DNA of 64,000 nt from an uncultured Bacteroidales bacterium (GCA_903913285.1 CAIWKO010000004.1:62001-126000), one strand, 5' to 3'; positions 17,513-27,612 are shown, counted from the stretch's first letter. Translations and numbers: made by a program. The notes: generated by a model not told the origin, from the letters alone.

Positions 17513-18508
17513 TTACTTCTTCGTCGGAGCCTGATAAGCATTTTTCTTTTTGCTGCCGCCAAACACCGAGAAGTTCACGTAACGTTTCGGATTCAGTTTA
17601 ATATCTTCTACAAGCTCATTAAGTTGTTTGGATGTGCCTTCCAGATTTCGGTATAAAGTATCGTTATTAACCAGCATGCCAAGACTACCTTCTCCATTAT
17701 TCACTTTGCTCATGATATCGGCGAATTGTTTCAGCGATTTGTTCGCATTATTGATGGTGCTGGCAATATTTGCTTTGGCAATAGTATCGCTGATATTTGA
17801 GAAATTCACGATAATATTATTGATCTTGTCGTTGTTCTTTTTAATGTTCAGCGTAATAGATTCCACATTTCCGATGATATTGGCCAAACGATAGCGTTGT
17901 GTTATTACCAGAGTGTCGATATTATAAGTAGTGCTTTCTAGATTTTGGATCGTGAAACGAATGCTTTCAAAACTTTGCTCCAGATTTCGTTGTGTATTTT
18001 CGTTAAAAATACCTTTGATGATAACCAACACAGAGTCGATAGACGACATCACAGTTTCGAATTTTTGCTTGATGGGCTGAAACTGAACATTCACTTCTTC
18101 TCCAAGAGTTGCCTGAACAAATGTTTTTAAAGTATCGCCACTGGTAGCCATAACAGATGATTTTCCCATTTTTATTTCGATGGCCCGGGATCCTAACAGA
18201 TCGGAACTGTATAAGCGTGCAATGGAATTTACTGGGATTTGCAGATCATTATTACTCACCACAAATTCAACAATTATCTTTCCGGAATTATCAGGATGAA
18301 AATACATGTTTCGAACACTGCCAACGCGAAATCCGTTTACTAAAACCGGATTAGCAACAACCAAACCATTTACTTGATTATAGACTGCATAAAAGACCCG
18401 TTCCTTACTAAATAAACTCCGGCCTTTCAGAAAATTAATGCCCCAATACAACAATGCCAGGCTTATTACAAATACAACAGCTATTTTAATTTCTTTTGAA
18501 ATCTTCAA
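17513..18508 (-). CDS. MCE/MlaD family protein
   Basis: A membrane-anchored MCE-domain protein, the lipid-binding part of Mla-type phospholipid transport between inner and outer membranes. One N-terminal helix (IAVVFVISLALLYWGINFLKG) is followed by the MCE domain (about 35-115: VYNQVNGLVVANPVLVNGFRVG, then LLGSRAIEI). A long helical/coiled region (about 145-300) ends in a Lys-rich tail. Family members begin M(K)ISKEIKIA, so TTG at 18508 is preferred over TTG at 18529; there is no ATG nearby. Permease and ATPase partners are not in the window. It follows the amidase gene on the same strand after about 155 bp. Confidence 0.88.
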   Translation of the reverse strand: MKISKEIKIAVVFVISLALLYWGINFLKGRSLFSKERVFYAVYNQVNGLVVANPVLVNGFRVGSVRNMYFHPDNSGKIIVEFVVSNNDLQIPVNSIARLYSSDLLGSRAIEIKMGKSSVMATSGDTLKTFVQATLGEEVNVQFQPIKQKFETVMSSIDSVLVIIKGIFNENTQRNLEQSFESIRFTIQNLESTTYNIDTLVITQRYRLANIIGNVESITLNIKKNNDKINNIIVNFSNISDTIAKANIASTINNANKSLKQFADIMSKVNNGEGSLGMLVNNDTLYRNLEGTSKQLNELVEDIKLNPKRYVNFSVFGGSKKKNAYQAPTKK

Positions 18509-18664
18509 TGTGAATCTATTTTTGTGCAAACCTACATATTTTTTTCAAAAATTCATAATTCTATTCAAAAAAATATAGAACTATTTATTAACTCTCAGTA
18601 CAGAATGGTTGATAAAACAGGCTTGGCTACAGCAGAACCAAATATTTCCAATGTTAATGAACGA

Positions 18665-19831
18665 TCAATTGCTGACGTATTTTACAGCCTCTTTTGGCGA
18701 AATTCGCTCTTCATTCAGAAAAGCAACCACAAAAGCATCTTTAAAACCTTTGCTCTGAACCTCCTGCTGGTATTTAGCTGCTTCACCTATGGTTTTGAAA
18801 TTACCTGCAGTGTATTTATATGATCCTTGCTGAACATAAACTTTTATTTCATTCAACCCTTTAAAATCAGGTGAATTCAAAGGTTTCTTATTTGGCAAGG
18901 TTGTAAACTGAACTCTGAAAAATACTTCCTTTTTTTGGTTGGCAATAGTGTGATTGTTGGTATCAACCGTATGACATCTCTTAACAGTATCTTTTACAGC
19001 TACGACATTTTCAGGAATTACATCGGGTGTTTCATCTGAGGTAACTATCTTTCCGTTGCCTTCATAATCGGTTTTATAGGATTTAAATGCCCTATATATA
19101 CCTGAAGCTATTTGATTCTGTCCGTTTTCACTCAACAAAAACTCTTCTTCTTCCGGATTGCTGACAAAACCGGTTTCGACCAATACACTTGGCATAGTTG
19201 TTTTATAAAGCACTAAAAAACCGGCTTGTTTTACACCCCGGTTTACCCGACCAACTTTGCTTAAGAATTGTTTTTGAATTTGTTCTGCCAGTTTCAGGCT
19301 TTGATCAAGGTAGGCATTTTGGTACAAAGAAAAAATGATATTGGCTTCCGGCGAATTCGGATCAAAACCGTCATACTTGGTGGTATAATCATTTTCGAGA
19401 AGTATGGATGCGTTTTCCTTTTTAGCTACTTCCAAATTGGCCTGACTTTTATTGATACCCATCACCCATGTTTCGGTTCCCTTTGCATCCGGGTTGGTGG
19501 AACTGTTGCAATGGATGCAGATGAACAGGTCGGCTTTATTGGTGTTGGCTATTTGGGCCCGTTGAAATAATTCAACAAAAACATCCGTCTTACGGGTATA
19601 AATTACATCAATATCAGGGAAATTGGTTTTAATATAATTACCAACTTTCAGTGCTACAGCTAACGCAATATCTTTTTCTTTCGATTTTTTACCACAAGCA
19701 CCCGAATCTTTGCCTCCGTGTCCTGCGTCAATTACAACTTTTTTAATTTTCTTGACAGTTGGATTAATGGAACCAGTTGAATACAAAAACATCAATGTTA
19801 ATAAAACAAAAAATAAATTAAATCGTTTCAT
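18665..19831 (-). CDS. N-acetylmuramoyl-L-alanine amidase (Amidase_3) with SPOR domain
   Basis: A secreted zinc amidase that cuts the lactyl-peptide bond of peptidoglycan, used in cell separation. 388 residues with a signal sequence (about 1-20). Catalytic residues seen: DAGHGGKDSGA with His38, KEKD with Glu52, IHCNS with His107, and VLVETGFVSN with Glu near 231. The C-terminal part (about 310-385: VYVQQGSYKYTAGNFKTIGEA) is a SPOR domain, which binds denuded septal glycan. Together with the downstream MCE gene and the divergent lptD it forms an envelope block common in Bacteroidota. Confidence 0.94.
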   Translation of the reverse strand: MKRFNLFFVLLTLMFLYSTGSINPTVKKIKKVVIDAGHGGKDSGACGKKSKEKDIALAVALKVGNYIKTNFPDIDVIYTRKTDVFVELFQRAQIANTNKADLFICIHCNSSTNPDAKGTETWVMGINKSQANLEVAKKENASILLENDYTTKYDGFDPNSPEANIIFSLYQNAYLDQSLKLAEQIQKQFLSKVGRVNRGVKQAGFLVLYKTTMPSVLVETGFVSNPEEEEFLLSENGQNQIASGIYRAFKSYKTDYEGNGKIVTSDETPDVIPENVVAVKDTVKRCHTVDTNNHTIANQKKEVFFRVQFTTLPNKKPLNSPDFKGLNEIKVYVQQGSYKYTAGNFKTIGEAAKYQQEVQSKGFKDAFVVAFLNEERISPKEAVKYVSN

Positions 19832-19850
19832 TTGAATAATTTATTTTAAT

Positions 19851-19869
19851 TAGTTTTGCTATAAATTTG
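19851..19869 (+). promoter_or_regulatory. Tandem -7 boxes upstream of lptD
   Basis: TAGTTTTG (19851-19858) and TAAATTTG (19862-19869) both match TAnnTTTG exactly. TTTG at 19831-19834 lies 16 bp before the first. The second is 17 bp before the lptD ATG. Confidence 0.5.
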
Positions 19870-19879
19870 ATTGATGTGG

Positions 19880-19887
19880 CAAATTTA
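19880..19887 (-). promoter_or_regulatory. -7 box TAAATTTG for the divergent amidase gene
   Basis: A perfect TAnnTTTG on the minus strand, overlapping the first base of lptD. The two divergent promoters share about 60 bp and could compete. Confidence 0.5.
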
Positions 19888-22502
19888 TGTACTTTTTACC
19901 AGACAAAATCAATGATAAATGCAAATTGTTAACGATTTTATTAACTAAATCAACTGCCATACGTTATTTAATTTTCATATCGATTCTTTTCTTTATTTTT
20001 CAGGCAAATGCTCAGACAAATGTTGCGGATAGTGTATTGCCAAAAAATAATATCAACATAAAAGTTGTAAACGATTCTATCAAAAATGATTCTATAGTTA
20101 ATTTGCGCGATTCTATTTCGCCTAATGCTATCAAATCAAAAATAGACTATCAGGCTACCGACTCTGTCCGACTTGACATTGTGGAAAAAAAAGCGTATCT
20201 CTACAATACCGTTAACATTAAATACGAAACTATTGAGCTGAAATCAGGTTATGTGGAAATGAGTTTCGATAATAATACCCTATTTGCAGATGGAATTTAC
20301 GATTCACTTGACAAAGAAACTCAACGGCCTGATTTTAAAGATGGCTTCGATGCTTTTAAAGCGAATAGTTTAGAATATAATTTTGAGACAAAAAAGGGTT
20401 TGGTAAAAAATATCATTACCAACCAGGGTGAAAGCTATTTGCACGGGAATCTTGTAAAACGGTTTCCCGACAATTCGGCCAATATCAGGAATGGTTTTTA
20501 TACCACCTGCGATGAAGAACATCCGCATTATGCTATAAAATTCGGCAAAGCACGAATGACTACTAATGATAAAATTGTTTCAGGCCCTGCATATATGGAA
20601 ATTGAAGATGTGCCGACTCCTCTTTTGCTGCCTTTCGGATATTTTCCCAACAAAAAAGGTCAGGTATCGGGTATATTGTTACCTACCTGGGGCGAAACTG
20701 CCAACCGTGGATTTCATTTCGATAAATTAGGGTATTATTGGGGTATCAACGATTTTATCGATATGGCCATTCAGGGCGATATTTATACACGAGGTAGCTG
20801 GGCTGTATACCTTTCGTCGAACTACAAAAAAAGGTATCATTACGATGGCAATATTGCACTTTCGTATGCTACCAATATTTTTAGCCAGGCTTTTTTACCC
20901 GACTATCAGAAATCTAAAGATTTCAAGATTCAATGGACTCATAAACAGGATCAAAAAGCTAAACCCAACAGCAGTTTTTCGGCTAATGTGAACATCTTGA
21001 GCAGCAATTTTTCGAAATACAATCCCACATCCAATAGCGAATATCTTACCAACACCTTTGAATCGAGTATTGCATATCAAACTACGCTTTTCCGTGGCAA
21101 AGCAAACCTATCGCTAAATTTGGGCGGAACGCAAAATGTTCAAACCAAAGAACTGCAACTCAATCTACCACAGGTAAATTTTACGGTGAATACATTTTAT
21201 CCTTTCCGTAAAAAGAACAAAGCCGGAAAATTGAAATGGTATGATAATATCAGTATGAACTACACCATGAATCTAGATAATAAGATACAAACCTATGATA
21301 GTTTATTGCTCACTCCGCGAATATTCAGCCTGATGCAGAATGGCATGGAACATACCATACCGATAAGAAGTACCGTTAAAATACTGAAGTTTCTCAACTG
21401 GACCAATTCAATAAACCTTACCGAACGCTGGTACACCCAATCCATCAACAAACAATGGTATCACGATGTTGCAAACGACACTTCCTATGTAAGATCGGAT
21501 ACGATCCCGGGCTTTCAAATGGCTCACGAATTCAATTATTCGTCGTCGCTTACTACTAAACTATACGGGATGTATCAATTCAAAAGAGGAGCCGTTAAAG
21601 CCATCCGCCACGTGATGACTCCCACCATCAGCTTTGTGTATCATCCCAATTTTGGTTCACAGTTCTGGGGTTATTATAAATATGAACAATACGACTTAAT
21701 AGGGCATTACAGACGTTACTCCATTTTTGAGAACGGACTCTATGGAGCTCCTCCTGATGGCTTATCGGGCAAGATAAATTTCAGCCTCGATAATAATCTC
21801 GAAATGAAGGTGCGTTCGAAAAAAGATACCCTCACAGGAACCAAAAAGATTAAATTGATCGATAATCTCGGAATACAAACGGCTTATGATATCGCGAAAG
21901 ATTCTCTGCAATGGGACCCTATAAGCATCAATGCCCGTACGCGCTTGTTCAATTTGTTGGATATCAGTTTTGCCGGGGCGTGGGATTTGTATGCTCACGA
22001 CAGCATCGGGCGCATCAACAAATTTGAATGGGACGTCGATAAAAAGATATTGCAGCGAAATAATACGCGATGGATATTGGGGCTCTCCTATAATATCAGC
22101 GATAGGGATTTTAAGAAGAAAGACCCCAAGACGAACACAAAAAAGGATGTGTTTTTTAATAAATGGAACCTGAGTTTTAATTTCAGTTTCTCCTACGCAG
22201 CTAATTTCAAGTATCAGACTTTTAAATACTATCACGACACTACCATGACACTCGGGGTTTCGGGTGAATTTTATATCACGCCCAAATGGAGGGTGCAGGC
22301 AAACACAGGCTACGATTTTATCAGCAAGAAATTTGCCTTTACTTCGTTCAACATTCACCGCGATCTGCACTGCTGGGAAATGGAACTGGAATGGATACCC
22401 TACGGACAAAGAAAAAGTTATAATTTTACCATCAAAATAAAATCTTCGATACTCAAGGATCTTAAGATCACTCAAAAAACCGATTGGCGCGATAATTATT
22501 AA
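19887..22502 (+). CDS. lptD: LPS-assembly protein LptD-like outer-membrane protein
   Basis: LptD is the outer-membrane barrel that inserts lipopolysaccharide into the outer leaflet. 871 residues: N-terminal hydrophobic signal (about 25-43, ending FQANAQ), an OstA/LptA-like beta-jellyroll domain (about 95-235, with KAYLYNTVNIKYETIELKSG), then a large barrel domain (about 240-865) of alternating aromatic strands. PAYMEIEDVPTPLLLPFGYFP near 230-250 is a hallmark of the Bacteroidota 'putative LPS assembly protein LptD' group. It is divergent from the amidase-MCE pair and followed closely by DUF3822. Confidence 0.9.
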   Translation: MYFLPDKINDKCKLLTILLTKSTAIRYLIFISILFFIFQANAQTNVADSVLPKNNINIKVVNDSIKNDSIVNLRDSISPNAIKSKIDYQATDSVRLDIVEKKAYLYNTVNIKYETIELKSGYVEMSFDNNTLFADGIYDSLDKETQRPDFKDGFDAFKANSLEYNFETKKGLVKNIITNQGESYLHGNLVKRFPDNSANIRNGFYTTCDEEHPHYAIKFGKARMTTNDKIVSGPAYMEIEDVPTPLLLPFGYFPNKKGQVSGILLPTWGETANRGFHFDKLGYYWGINDFIDMAIQGDIYTRGSWAVYLSSNYKKRYHYDGNIALSYATNIFSQAFLPDYQKSKDFKIQWTHKQDQKAKPNSSFSANVNILSSNFSKYNPTSNSEYLTNTFESSIAYQTTLFRGKANLSLNLGGTQNVQTKELQLNLPQVNFTVNTFYPFRKKNKAGKLKWYDNISMNYTMNLDNKIQTYDSLLLTPRIFSLMQNGMEHTIPIRSTVKILKFLNWTNSINLTERWYTQSINKQWYHDVANDTSYVRSDTIPGFQMAHEFNYSSSLTTKLYGMYQFKRGAVKAIRHVMTPTISFVYHPNFGSQFWGYYKYEQYDLIGHYRRYSIFENGLYGAPPDGLSGKINFSLDNNLEMKVRSKKDTLTGTKKIKLIDNLGIQTAYDIAKDSLQWDPISINARTRLFNLLDISFAGAWDLYAHDSIGRINKFEWDVDKKILQRNNTRWILGLSYNISDRDFKKKDPKTNTKKDVFFNKWNLSFNFSFSYAANFKYQTFKYYHDTTMTLGVSGEFYITPKWRVQANTGYDFISKKFAFTSFNIHRDLHCWEMELEWIPYGQRKSYNFTIKIKSSILKDLKITQKTDWRDNY

Positions 22503-22511
22503 TTTATTGAA

Positions 22512-23381
22512 ATGGAACCCGACGAACTATACAGCAATTTTCAAAAAACCGATCCCTGTTTCTACGACCTGCCCCCGGTATCGTTTCAACTAATCGTTGG
22601 GTGCAACAGCAATTCTTTGCAGTATGCTGTTTTCGACCCCGACAAGCATAAGTTTGTTGCATTTACTATTAAATATATTCAGGCTGTTCGCGATAAATAT
22701 ACATACTACGATCAAATTAAAAACTTTATCAGCGAGAACGAACTGCTGAGCTTGCCATATAAAAATGTTCGCATTATATACGAAACGCAGCAATCTACCC
22801 TGGTTCCCGATGCGCTGTTTGATATTGCAGAAGCTGGAACGTATCTGCGTTACAATCAGCAATTGCTGCCCGACGACGTGATATTGACCGACAAGCTCCG
22901 CAACAACGAAACTGCTAATATTTTTTGCGTGCCTGCCGGTTTTCAGGACGCCATAAATTTGCCGAACAGCACGATACATCATCATGCTTCGGTGTTCATC
23001 GAATCGTTGCTGTTGCAGAACAAGAACAATATTGTGCCGCAGATGGTTTTTGTGCAGGTGCATGCCGCATTTTTCGACATCATGGTGCTCGAAAACCGCA
23101 GGCTGAAGTTTTACAATACATTTGCATACAAGACTGCCGAAGATTTTATGTATTTCGTATTGCTGGTTTTCGGGCAGTTGAAAATGAGTCCCGAGCAAAC
23201 AGGGGTTACGCTAATGGGCGAGATCGTGAAAATTTCGGCGCTCTACGAACTGCTCTACAAATATATCCGCAACCTGCAGTTTGTGAAGGCAGGTGAGATG
23301 TTTGCCAGCAGCCATATTCTGAACAACGTTTCCCCGCATCTGTTTTATTCGTTATTTAATACTGTATTATGCGAATTATAA
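22512..23381 (+). CDS. DUF3822 family protein
   Basis: 289 residues, soluble, no signal. It resembles the Bacteroidota DUF3822 family, which usually sits immediately before rsmD, as here. The fold is thought to be actin/RNase H-like, but the role is unknown. Visible segments: FQLIVGCNSNSLQYAVFD near 26-43 (phosphate-1-like start), VFVQVHAAFFDIMVLENRRLKF near 176, TGVTLMGEI near 236. It starts 9 bp after lptD and overlaps rsmD by 13 bp, so the three are probably one operon. Confidence 0.88.
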   Translation: MEPDELYSNFQKTDPCFYDLPPVSFQLIVGCNSNSLQYAVFDPDKHKFVAFTIKYIQAVRDKYTYYDQIKNFISENELLSLPYKNVRIIYETQQSTLVPDALFDIAEAGTYLRYNQQLLPDDVILTDKLRNNETANIFCVPAGFQDAINLPNSTIHHHASVFIESLLLQNKNNIVPQMVFVQVHAAFFDIMVLENRRLKFYNTFAYKTAEDFMYFVLLVFGQLKMSPEQTGVTLMGEIVKISALYELLYKYIRNLQFVKAGEMFASSHILNNVSPHLFYSLFNTVLCEL

Positions 23382-23902
23382 GCGGCACTTTAGGCCGGCG
23401 GAAACTGCATCCGCCCGAAAACCTGCCCGTGAGGCCAACCACCGACCTGGCCAAAGAAAGCCTTTTCAACATACTGAACAACCTCATCGATTTCGAAGAC
23501 ATCGCTATGCTCGACCTGTTTGCAGGCACCGGAAGCATAGGTTTCGAGTTTGTTTCGCGCGGTGCACGCGAAGTGTGTGCTGTGGATATTAACGCGGGCT
23601 GCGCCCGTTTTATCGAAAAAACTGCCACGGAGTTTCATGTCGACACCATGAAAACCTTTCAAACCGACGTGTTCTCATTTCTGAAACATACGCTCAAGAA
23701 ATTCGATGTGATATTTGCCGATCCTCCCTACGATATGCCCAACATCATCACCCTGCCCGACATCATATTCGAAAAGCAGTTGCTGTTGCCCGACGGTATG
23801 CTCATCATTGAGCATTCGCGCGAGATTGATTTTATAGCCCATCCCCAATTCAGTCAGCACCGCAACTACGGTAAGGTGAATTTTAGTTTTTTTAGGAATT
23901 GA
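23369..23902 (+). CDS. rsmD: 16S rRNA (guanine966-N2)-methyltransferase RsmD
   Basis: RsmD methylates G966 of 16S rRNA using S-adenosylmethionine. 177 residues, close to the usual 180-200. It starts MRIISGTLGRRKL, with RPTTDLAKESLFNIL near 22-36, SAM-binding motif LDLFAGTGSIGFE near 49-61, and the catalytic NPPY-type motif as FADPPYD near 117-123. The start overlaps the end of the DUF3822 gene, suggesting translational coupling. Confidence 0.96.
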   Translation: MRIISGTLGRRKLHPPENLPVRPTTDLAKESLFNILNNLIDFEDIAMLDLFAGTGSIGFEFVSRGAREVCAVDINAGCARFIEKTATEFHVDTMKTFQTDVFSFLKHTLKKFDVIFADPPYDMPNIITLPDIIFEKQLLLPDGMLIIEHSREIDFIAHPQFSQHRNYGKVNFSFFRN

Positions 23903-23947
23903 GGCTATGAGGCTGGGAGAGGTTTGTCCATGTGGCCAGCGAGGTTC

Positions 23948-25429
23948 CTACAAATGATAAAAATTATAGCTGCTTGAAAACACCGGCGAGCTGATGATGA
24001 TCTCGGTCAGGGTGATGGCTATGACGATAGCAACGAGTATGAAGAAACGTATGCGTTCGCTTTTTATCCAGAACAGAATGCGGTTAAATCCCTGAACATA
24101 GAGCACCAAAAAAGGTATCAGCGCGGCGCTGATAAGTCGTCCGGCTGCGAAATAGGGGTAGGTCTGCGATGGATAGAAACAGGCTCCGAAGTTGAAGCTG
24201 AGCGAAAGCACTATCAAAAAAAATATCAGAGATAGAAAACTCCACAGCGCCATGCGGTTCATGCCTCGCTGCAGCGGATCGGGAGAGCGGTGAATGAAGA
24301 TGGCCGCTACTATCAAAAGAATGAACGATGATGCCCAATAGAATATATCAACTTGCGGCATGCCCAGTTGAGCGAACGACCACACGAGTTCTCCGCGCCA
24401 TAAGCCTGTCATCAGCAGCGCCCAATAGAGCCAGACTCCCCTTAGTGTGAATATGGGATGGTGGAAATAATCGACAAGATATTTATGCGTCCAGCCAAAG
24501 AATAACACCTTGCCTTCCGATGCTGTGATATCGAGCGAATTGGAGAGGTTCCAGGCAAACCAAATGAACACGGGCGTGAGCATACACACCGCGAACCAAA
24601 CCAAAGAAGGCACAGCCTGCTTGAAGGTGCGCGTTTTTATCAGGCGATAGATCCTGAACAGCAGAAAAACAAACACCACCGCCAGCAGCGCCAGGTTGCT
24701 GGTTTTTACCAGCACCGTTGCGGCTATGGCCAAACCTGTGAGTATGGAAAGTTTCCTGCCCGGCACACCTGCACGCATAAAACCCGTGAGGCCAATAAAT
24801 GCCAGTCCGAAACACACGGGCGACAACACATCATTCTGTATAGTATAAAATGCATCCTGTGGAACGAAAGCCGCCAGCATGGCAACGCCCATGGTTACGA
24901 AACGCTTGTCGGGAAACAGGCCCGATGCCGCTTTGTAGGCTATCCAAACCAAAGCTGCTGCCAGCAGTATGTTCAGAAAGCGTATCCAATAAAGCAGCCA
25001 AGCACCCCGAAGTCCGCTCAGTGCCCCGATGCGTGTCCACAGGCCGGCCGCCATATAATATAAAGGCGGCTGCGTTGCTTCGTAGTTCACGGCGGAACTC
25101 CAGAAAGCAATTCCTTTGTCGATGGCGGGCTGCACCTGTTTCTGGTCTTGCTTCCATAAAGGAGTTGGAACGCGCTTGTCGGGGAAGTTCTCCTGTTTTT
25201 TGAAGTATTCGGGCGAGCTGTAGGTGGCGATATAGGTGGCCGCTTCGGGCGAAACGGTTTCGATCGATCGCGGTACGTGTCCGTGGCTGTATTTCATCAC
25301 CAGGTCGAAATGTGTCCACTCTTCCACATTGCCGAAAAACGGGAATGCAGCCGCATACACAAACACCCTGATGGCTGCAAGCAAACACAGAGCAAGGATG
25401 AACCAACGTTCTTTATAACTTTTATTCAA
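23948..25429 (-). CDS. DUF2142-like polytopic membrane protein
   Basis: About 494 residues and about eleven membrane helices. The N-terminal helix is followed by a periplasmic loop with GNVEEWTHFDLVMKYSHGHVP, whose acidic residues sit where GT-C glycosyltransferases carry catalytic acids, then NYEATQPPLYYMAAG. This fits the DUF2142 family of predicted glycosyltransferase-like proteins. A longer frame reaches 25591 but reads through microrepeats (AATCGCC words), so it is not credible. TTG at 25429 gives MNKSYKERWF and is preferred with moderate certainty. The GC-rich coding sequence leaves long open frames in other phases. Confidence 0.78.
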   Translation of the reverse strand: MNKSYKERWFILALCLLAAIRVFVYAAAFPFFGNVEEWTHFDLVMKYSHGHVPRSIETVSPEAATYIATYSSPEYFKKQENFPDKRVPTPLWKQDQKQVQPAIDKGIAFWSSAVNYEATQPPLYYMAAGLWTRIGALSGLRGAWLLYWIRFLNILLAAALVWIAYKAASGLFPDKRFVTMGVAMLAAFVPQDAFYTIQNDVLSPVCFGLAFIGLTGFMRAGVPGRKLSILTGLAIAATVLVKTSNLALLAVVFVFLLFRIYRLIKTRTFKQAVPSLVWFAVCMLTPVFIWFAWNLSNSLDITASEGKVLFFGWTHKYLVDYFHHPIFTLRGVWLYWALLMTGLWRGELVWSFAQLGMPQVDIFYWASSFILLIVAAIFIHRSPDPLQRGMNRMALWSFLSLIFFLIVLSLSFNFGACFYPSQTYPYFAAGRLISAALIPFLVLYVQGFNRILFWIKSERIRFFILVAIVIAITLTEIIISSPVFSSSYNFYHL

Positions 25430-25499
25430 GAAATGCAGCAGTTTTAGTGCCCTAAAATTACTCTTTTTAATGAAAAATGATGAGCGAAAAATGAAAAAG

Positions 25500-25600
25500 T
25501 GAGAATTGAGAAAACATAAAACTGAAATCATAGCTCGAGGCTTTTGGCTAATCAAATCACTAATCGCAAATCGCCAATCACCAATCGCCAAAATAATTAA
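25500..25600. repeat. 7-bp microrepeat AATCRCC
   Basis: At about 25554-25592 the words AATCACT, AATCGCA, AATCGCC, AATCACC, AATCGCC follow each other with a 7-bp period. GAGGCTTTTGGCT lies just before. Related words occur near 36720 and 48660 on the opposite strand. Confidence 0.75.
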
Positions 25601-25666
25601 CTCAAATTTAACCCGCCCAAAGCCAGTAATTTATCGTTGAACTAAATAAGCAATCAAAAAATGTTT

Positions 25667-25674
25667 TAAATTTG
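25667..25674 (+). promoter_or_regulatory. -7 box TAAATTTG upstream of the arginine deiminase gene
   Basis: A perfect TAnnTTTG 18 bp before ATG 25692. It overlaps the more upstream in-frame start at 25674, so it argues for the ATG at 25692. Confidence 0.5.
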
Positions 25675-25691
25675 TGCAAAAATCCAACCGT

Positions 25692-27392
25692 ATGAACAAA
25701 AAATTATTCCTTTTTCTGGCAGCTATATCTATGGTATTAGTGTCGGCAGCCCAAAACCATACTGCACCGTATCAGTTTCAGAGCGCTTATCACATGCTCG
25801 ATTCGTCCGAACTGCTGGTTCCGCGCATTCCTTCAAAGGCATTCACCCAAACTTCACCTCCAACAGGAACTGTAAAAGCCATAGCTGAATTCGAACCTGC
25901 ACAATCGGTTATCATTTCCTATCCGGGCTATTTCGGAATTCCATATCCATTGATAGCGCTGCTTTCGCAAAACTGCAACCTGATAACTTTGGTTACAAGC
26001 AGTTCGCAACAAACCACGGTTGCAAACTTATATACCACCAATGGAATTACCACAGCCAATTGTACCTATAAGATATGCCCGCTCGATTCATACTGGTCGC
26101 GCGACTATGGCCCCTGGTTTATCATGACCAATAATAACACTATTGCTGTTCTCGATTTTCCGTATAACAGGACTTCGCGTCCCAACGACGACAATGTGCC
26201 TGTGGTCATGGCAAGCTACCTCACCGAACCCCTCTACGGGATGAACGTAATGACCACCGGTGGCAACTTTATGTGCGATGGTATGAGCGCTGCTGCTATG
26301 ACCACCCTGGTAACAGATGATAATCCAACATTAACAGTAGCCCAGATCGACACGGCTTTCAAACAATACATGGGAATTACTCATAACCTTATTACCGACG
26401 ATCCCTTGGGGCTTTACATTAAACATATCGATTGCTGGGGCAAATTCCTCGACGTTGATAAAATACTGGTTGCCTCGGTGCCAACAAGCAATGCACAATA
26501 CGATCAGTACGAAGCCATGGCTACCTATTGGCAAAACACCGTTTCAAGCTACGGCAACAATTTTCAGGTGTACCGCACTTACGAACCCAATGCTGAACCC
26601 TATTCAAATTCACTGATACTGAACAAACATGTTTACGTTCCCATTATGAACGATTCCTACGATGCTGCGGCTCTGGCCGTTTATCAGAATGCTATGCCGG
26701 GATATACTATACATGGCATCATTGGACTGACCGGAACCGACAAATGGTATGATACAGATGCTTTGCATTGCCGCACTCACGAAGTTGCCGACACGGGCTA
26801 TCTCTACATAAAACATTATCCTTTGCTGGGCGCAAAACCCGTTCAGTTACAATACCTCATTTCTGCCGATATTTACGCTTTGAGCGGAAAAGCCATTGTT
26901 ACCGATTCGGTTTACGTGAAATACAATATTAATCATGGTTTGTGGATCAAGATAGCTATGACACACGGCACTGGCAACACCTGGACCGCCAATATCCCGC
27001 AACAACCTGTTGGCGATACCGTTTGTTACTACATTCATGCTTCTGATATTTCGCCCCGCAATCAAACGCATCCGCTCATCGGTGCTCCCGATCCGCACAA
27101 ATTTTGGATAATCGGAACTACAGACATTGCCGACAACAAAACGCAACCGAATGCGCTTGTATTCCCGAATCCTGCAAACAACAATTTGTTTGTTGAGTTG
27201 AAAAATGCAGAAGATAAGTTCACCGTGAAAATAGTAGATCTGCTGGGAAATGAAGTCAAAACGATCACAGAAAATAATGCTTACACCGATTTGCTCAGAA
27301 TTCCTCTTTCCGACCTGCAATCGGGCACTTATTTCGTTCAGGTGCTTTCCGGTTCGTATGTAACAACCAAAAAAATAATGGTGATACATTGA
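25692..27392 (+). CDS. Secreted peptidylarginine-deiminase-like protein with T9SS sorting domain (PPAD architecture)
   Basis: About 566 residues: signal peptide (MNKKLFLFLAAISMVLVSAAQ), agmatine-deiminase-type catalytic domain (about 60-375), an Ig-like domain (about 385-480), and a type A T9SS sorting domain (VFPNPANNNLFV, final KKIMVIH). This is the architecture of Porphyromonas gingivalis PPAD. Candidate catalytic residues, numbered from the ATG used here, are Asp138 (SRDYGPW), His245 and Asp247 (KHIDCWGK), Asn306 (YSNSLI) and Cys360 (ALHCRTHE). Their spacing matches PPAD His236-Asp238-Asn297-Cys351 exactly, and Asp130 within one residue. Arg160 and Arg163 sit where PPAD has its substrate-carboxylate-binding Arg152/Arg154. 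Likely it converts arginine in exported peptides to citrulline. Free agmatine is the alternative substrate. Confidence 0.9.
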   Translation: MNKKLFLFLAAISMVLVSAAQNHTAPYQFQSAYHMLDSSELLVPRIPSKAFTQTSPPTGTVKAIAEFEPAQSVIISYPGYFGIPYPLIALLSQNCNLITLVTSSSQQTTVANLYTTNGITTANCTYKICPLDSYWSRDYGPWFIMTNNNTIAVLDFPYNRTSRPNDDNVPVVMASYLTEPLYGMNVMTTGGNFMCDGMSAAAMTTLVTDDNPTLTVAQIDTAFKQYMGITHNLITDDPLGLYIKHIDCWGKFLDVDKILVASVPTSNAQYDQYEAMATYWQNTVSSYGNNFQVYRTYEPNAEPYSNSLILNKHVYVPIMNDSYDAAALAVYQNAMPGYTIHGIIGLTGTDKWYDTDALHCRTHEVADTGYLYIKHYPLLGAKPVQLQYLISADIYALSGKAIVTDSVYVKYNINHGLWIKIAMTHGTGNTWTANIPQQPVGDTVCYYIHASDISPRNQTHPLIGAPDPHKFWIIGTTDIADNKTQPNALVFPNPANNNLFVELKNAEDKFTVKIVDLLGNEVKTITENNAYTDLLRIPLSDLQSGTYFVQVLSGSYVTTKKIMVIH

Positions 27393-27446
27393 TCACCGCA
27401 TTCCGATTAAGAATTCAGCATTTATAAATCCATATAAATTCGAAAT

Positions 27447-27478
27447 AATAAACCCCGGCCTGATGGTCGGGGTTTATT
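27447..27478. terminator. Bidirectional rho-independent terminator
   Basis: AATAAACCCCG (27447-27457) pairs with CGGGGTTTATT (27468-27478) across a 10-nt loop. It lies between the deiminase gene and the convergent membrane protein gene, with A- and T-rich flanks on both sides. Confidence 0.85.
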
Positions 27479-27612
27479 GTTTCCTGGATAGTATTGTTTG
27501 CCTGTTGGGCTTAGTCCAATAGAAGTTTTATAAACAGGCACAAAAAAATCATTAACCCGAAATTGCTTTGAACAAAATCGGATTAATGATTGTACTTTTT
27601 TAAGGGTACTAA

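Noticed and set aside
23948-25591. Full-length 547-codon version of the DUF2142-like gene
   Set aside because: The first 54 codons read through AATCGCC microrepeats; a start near 25429 is more credible.
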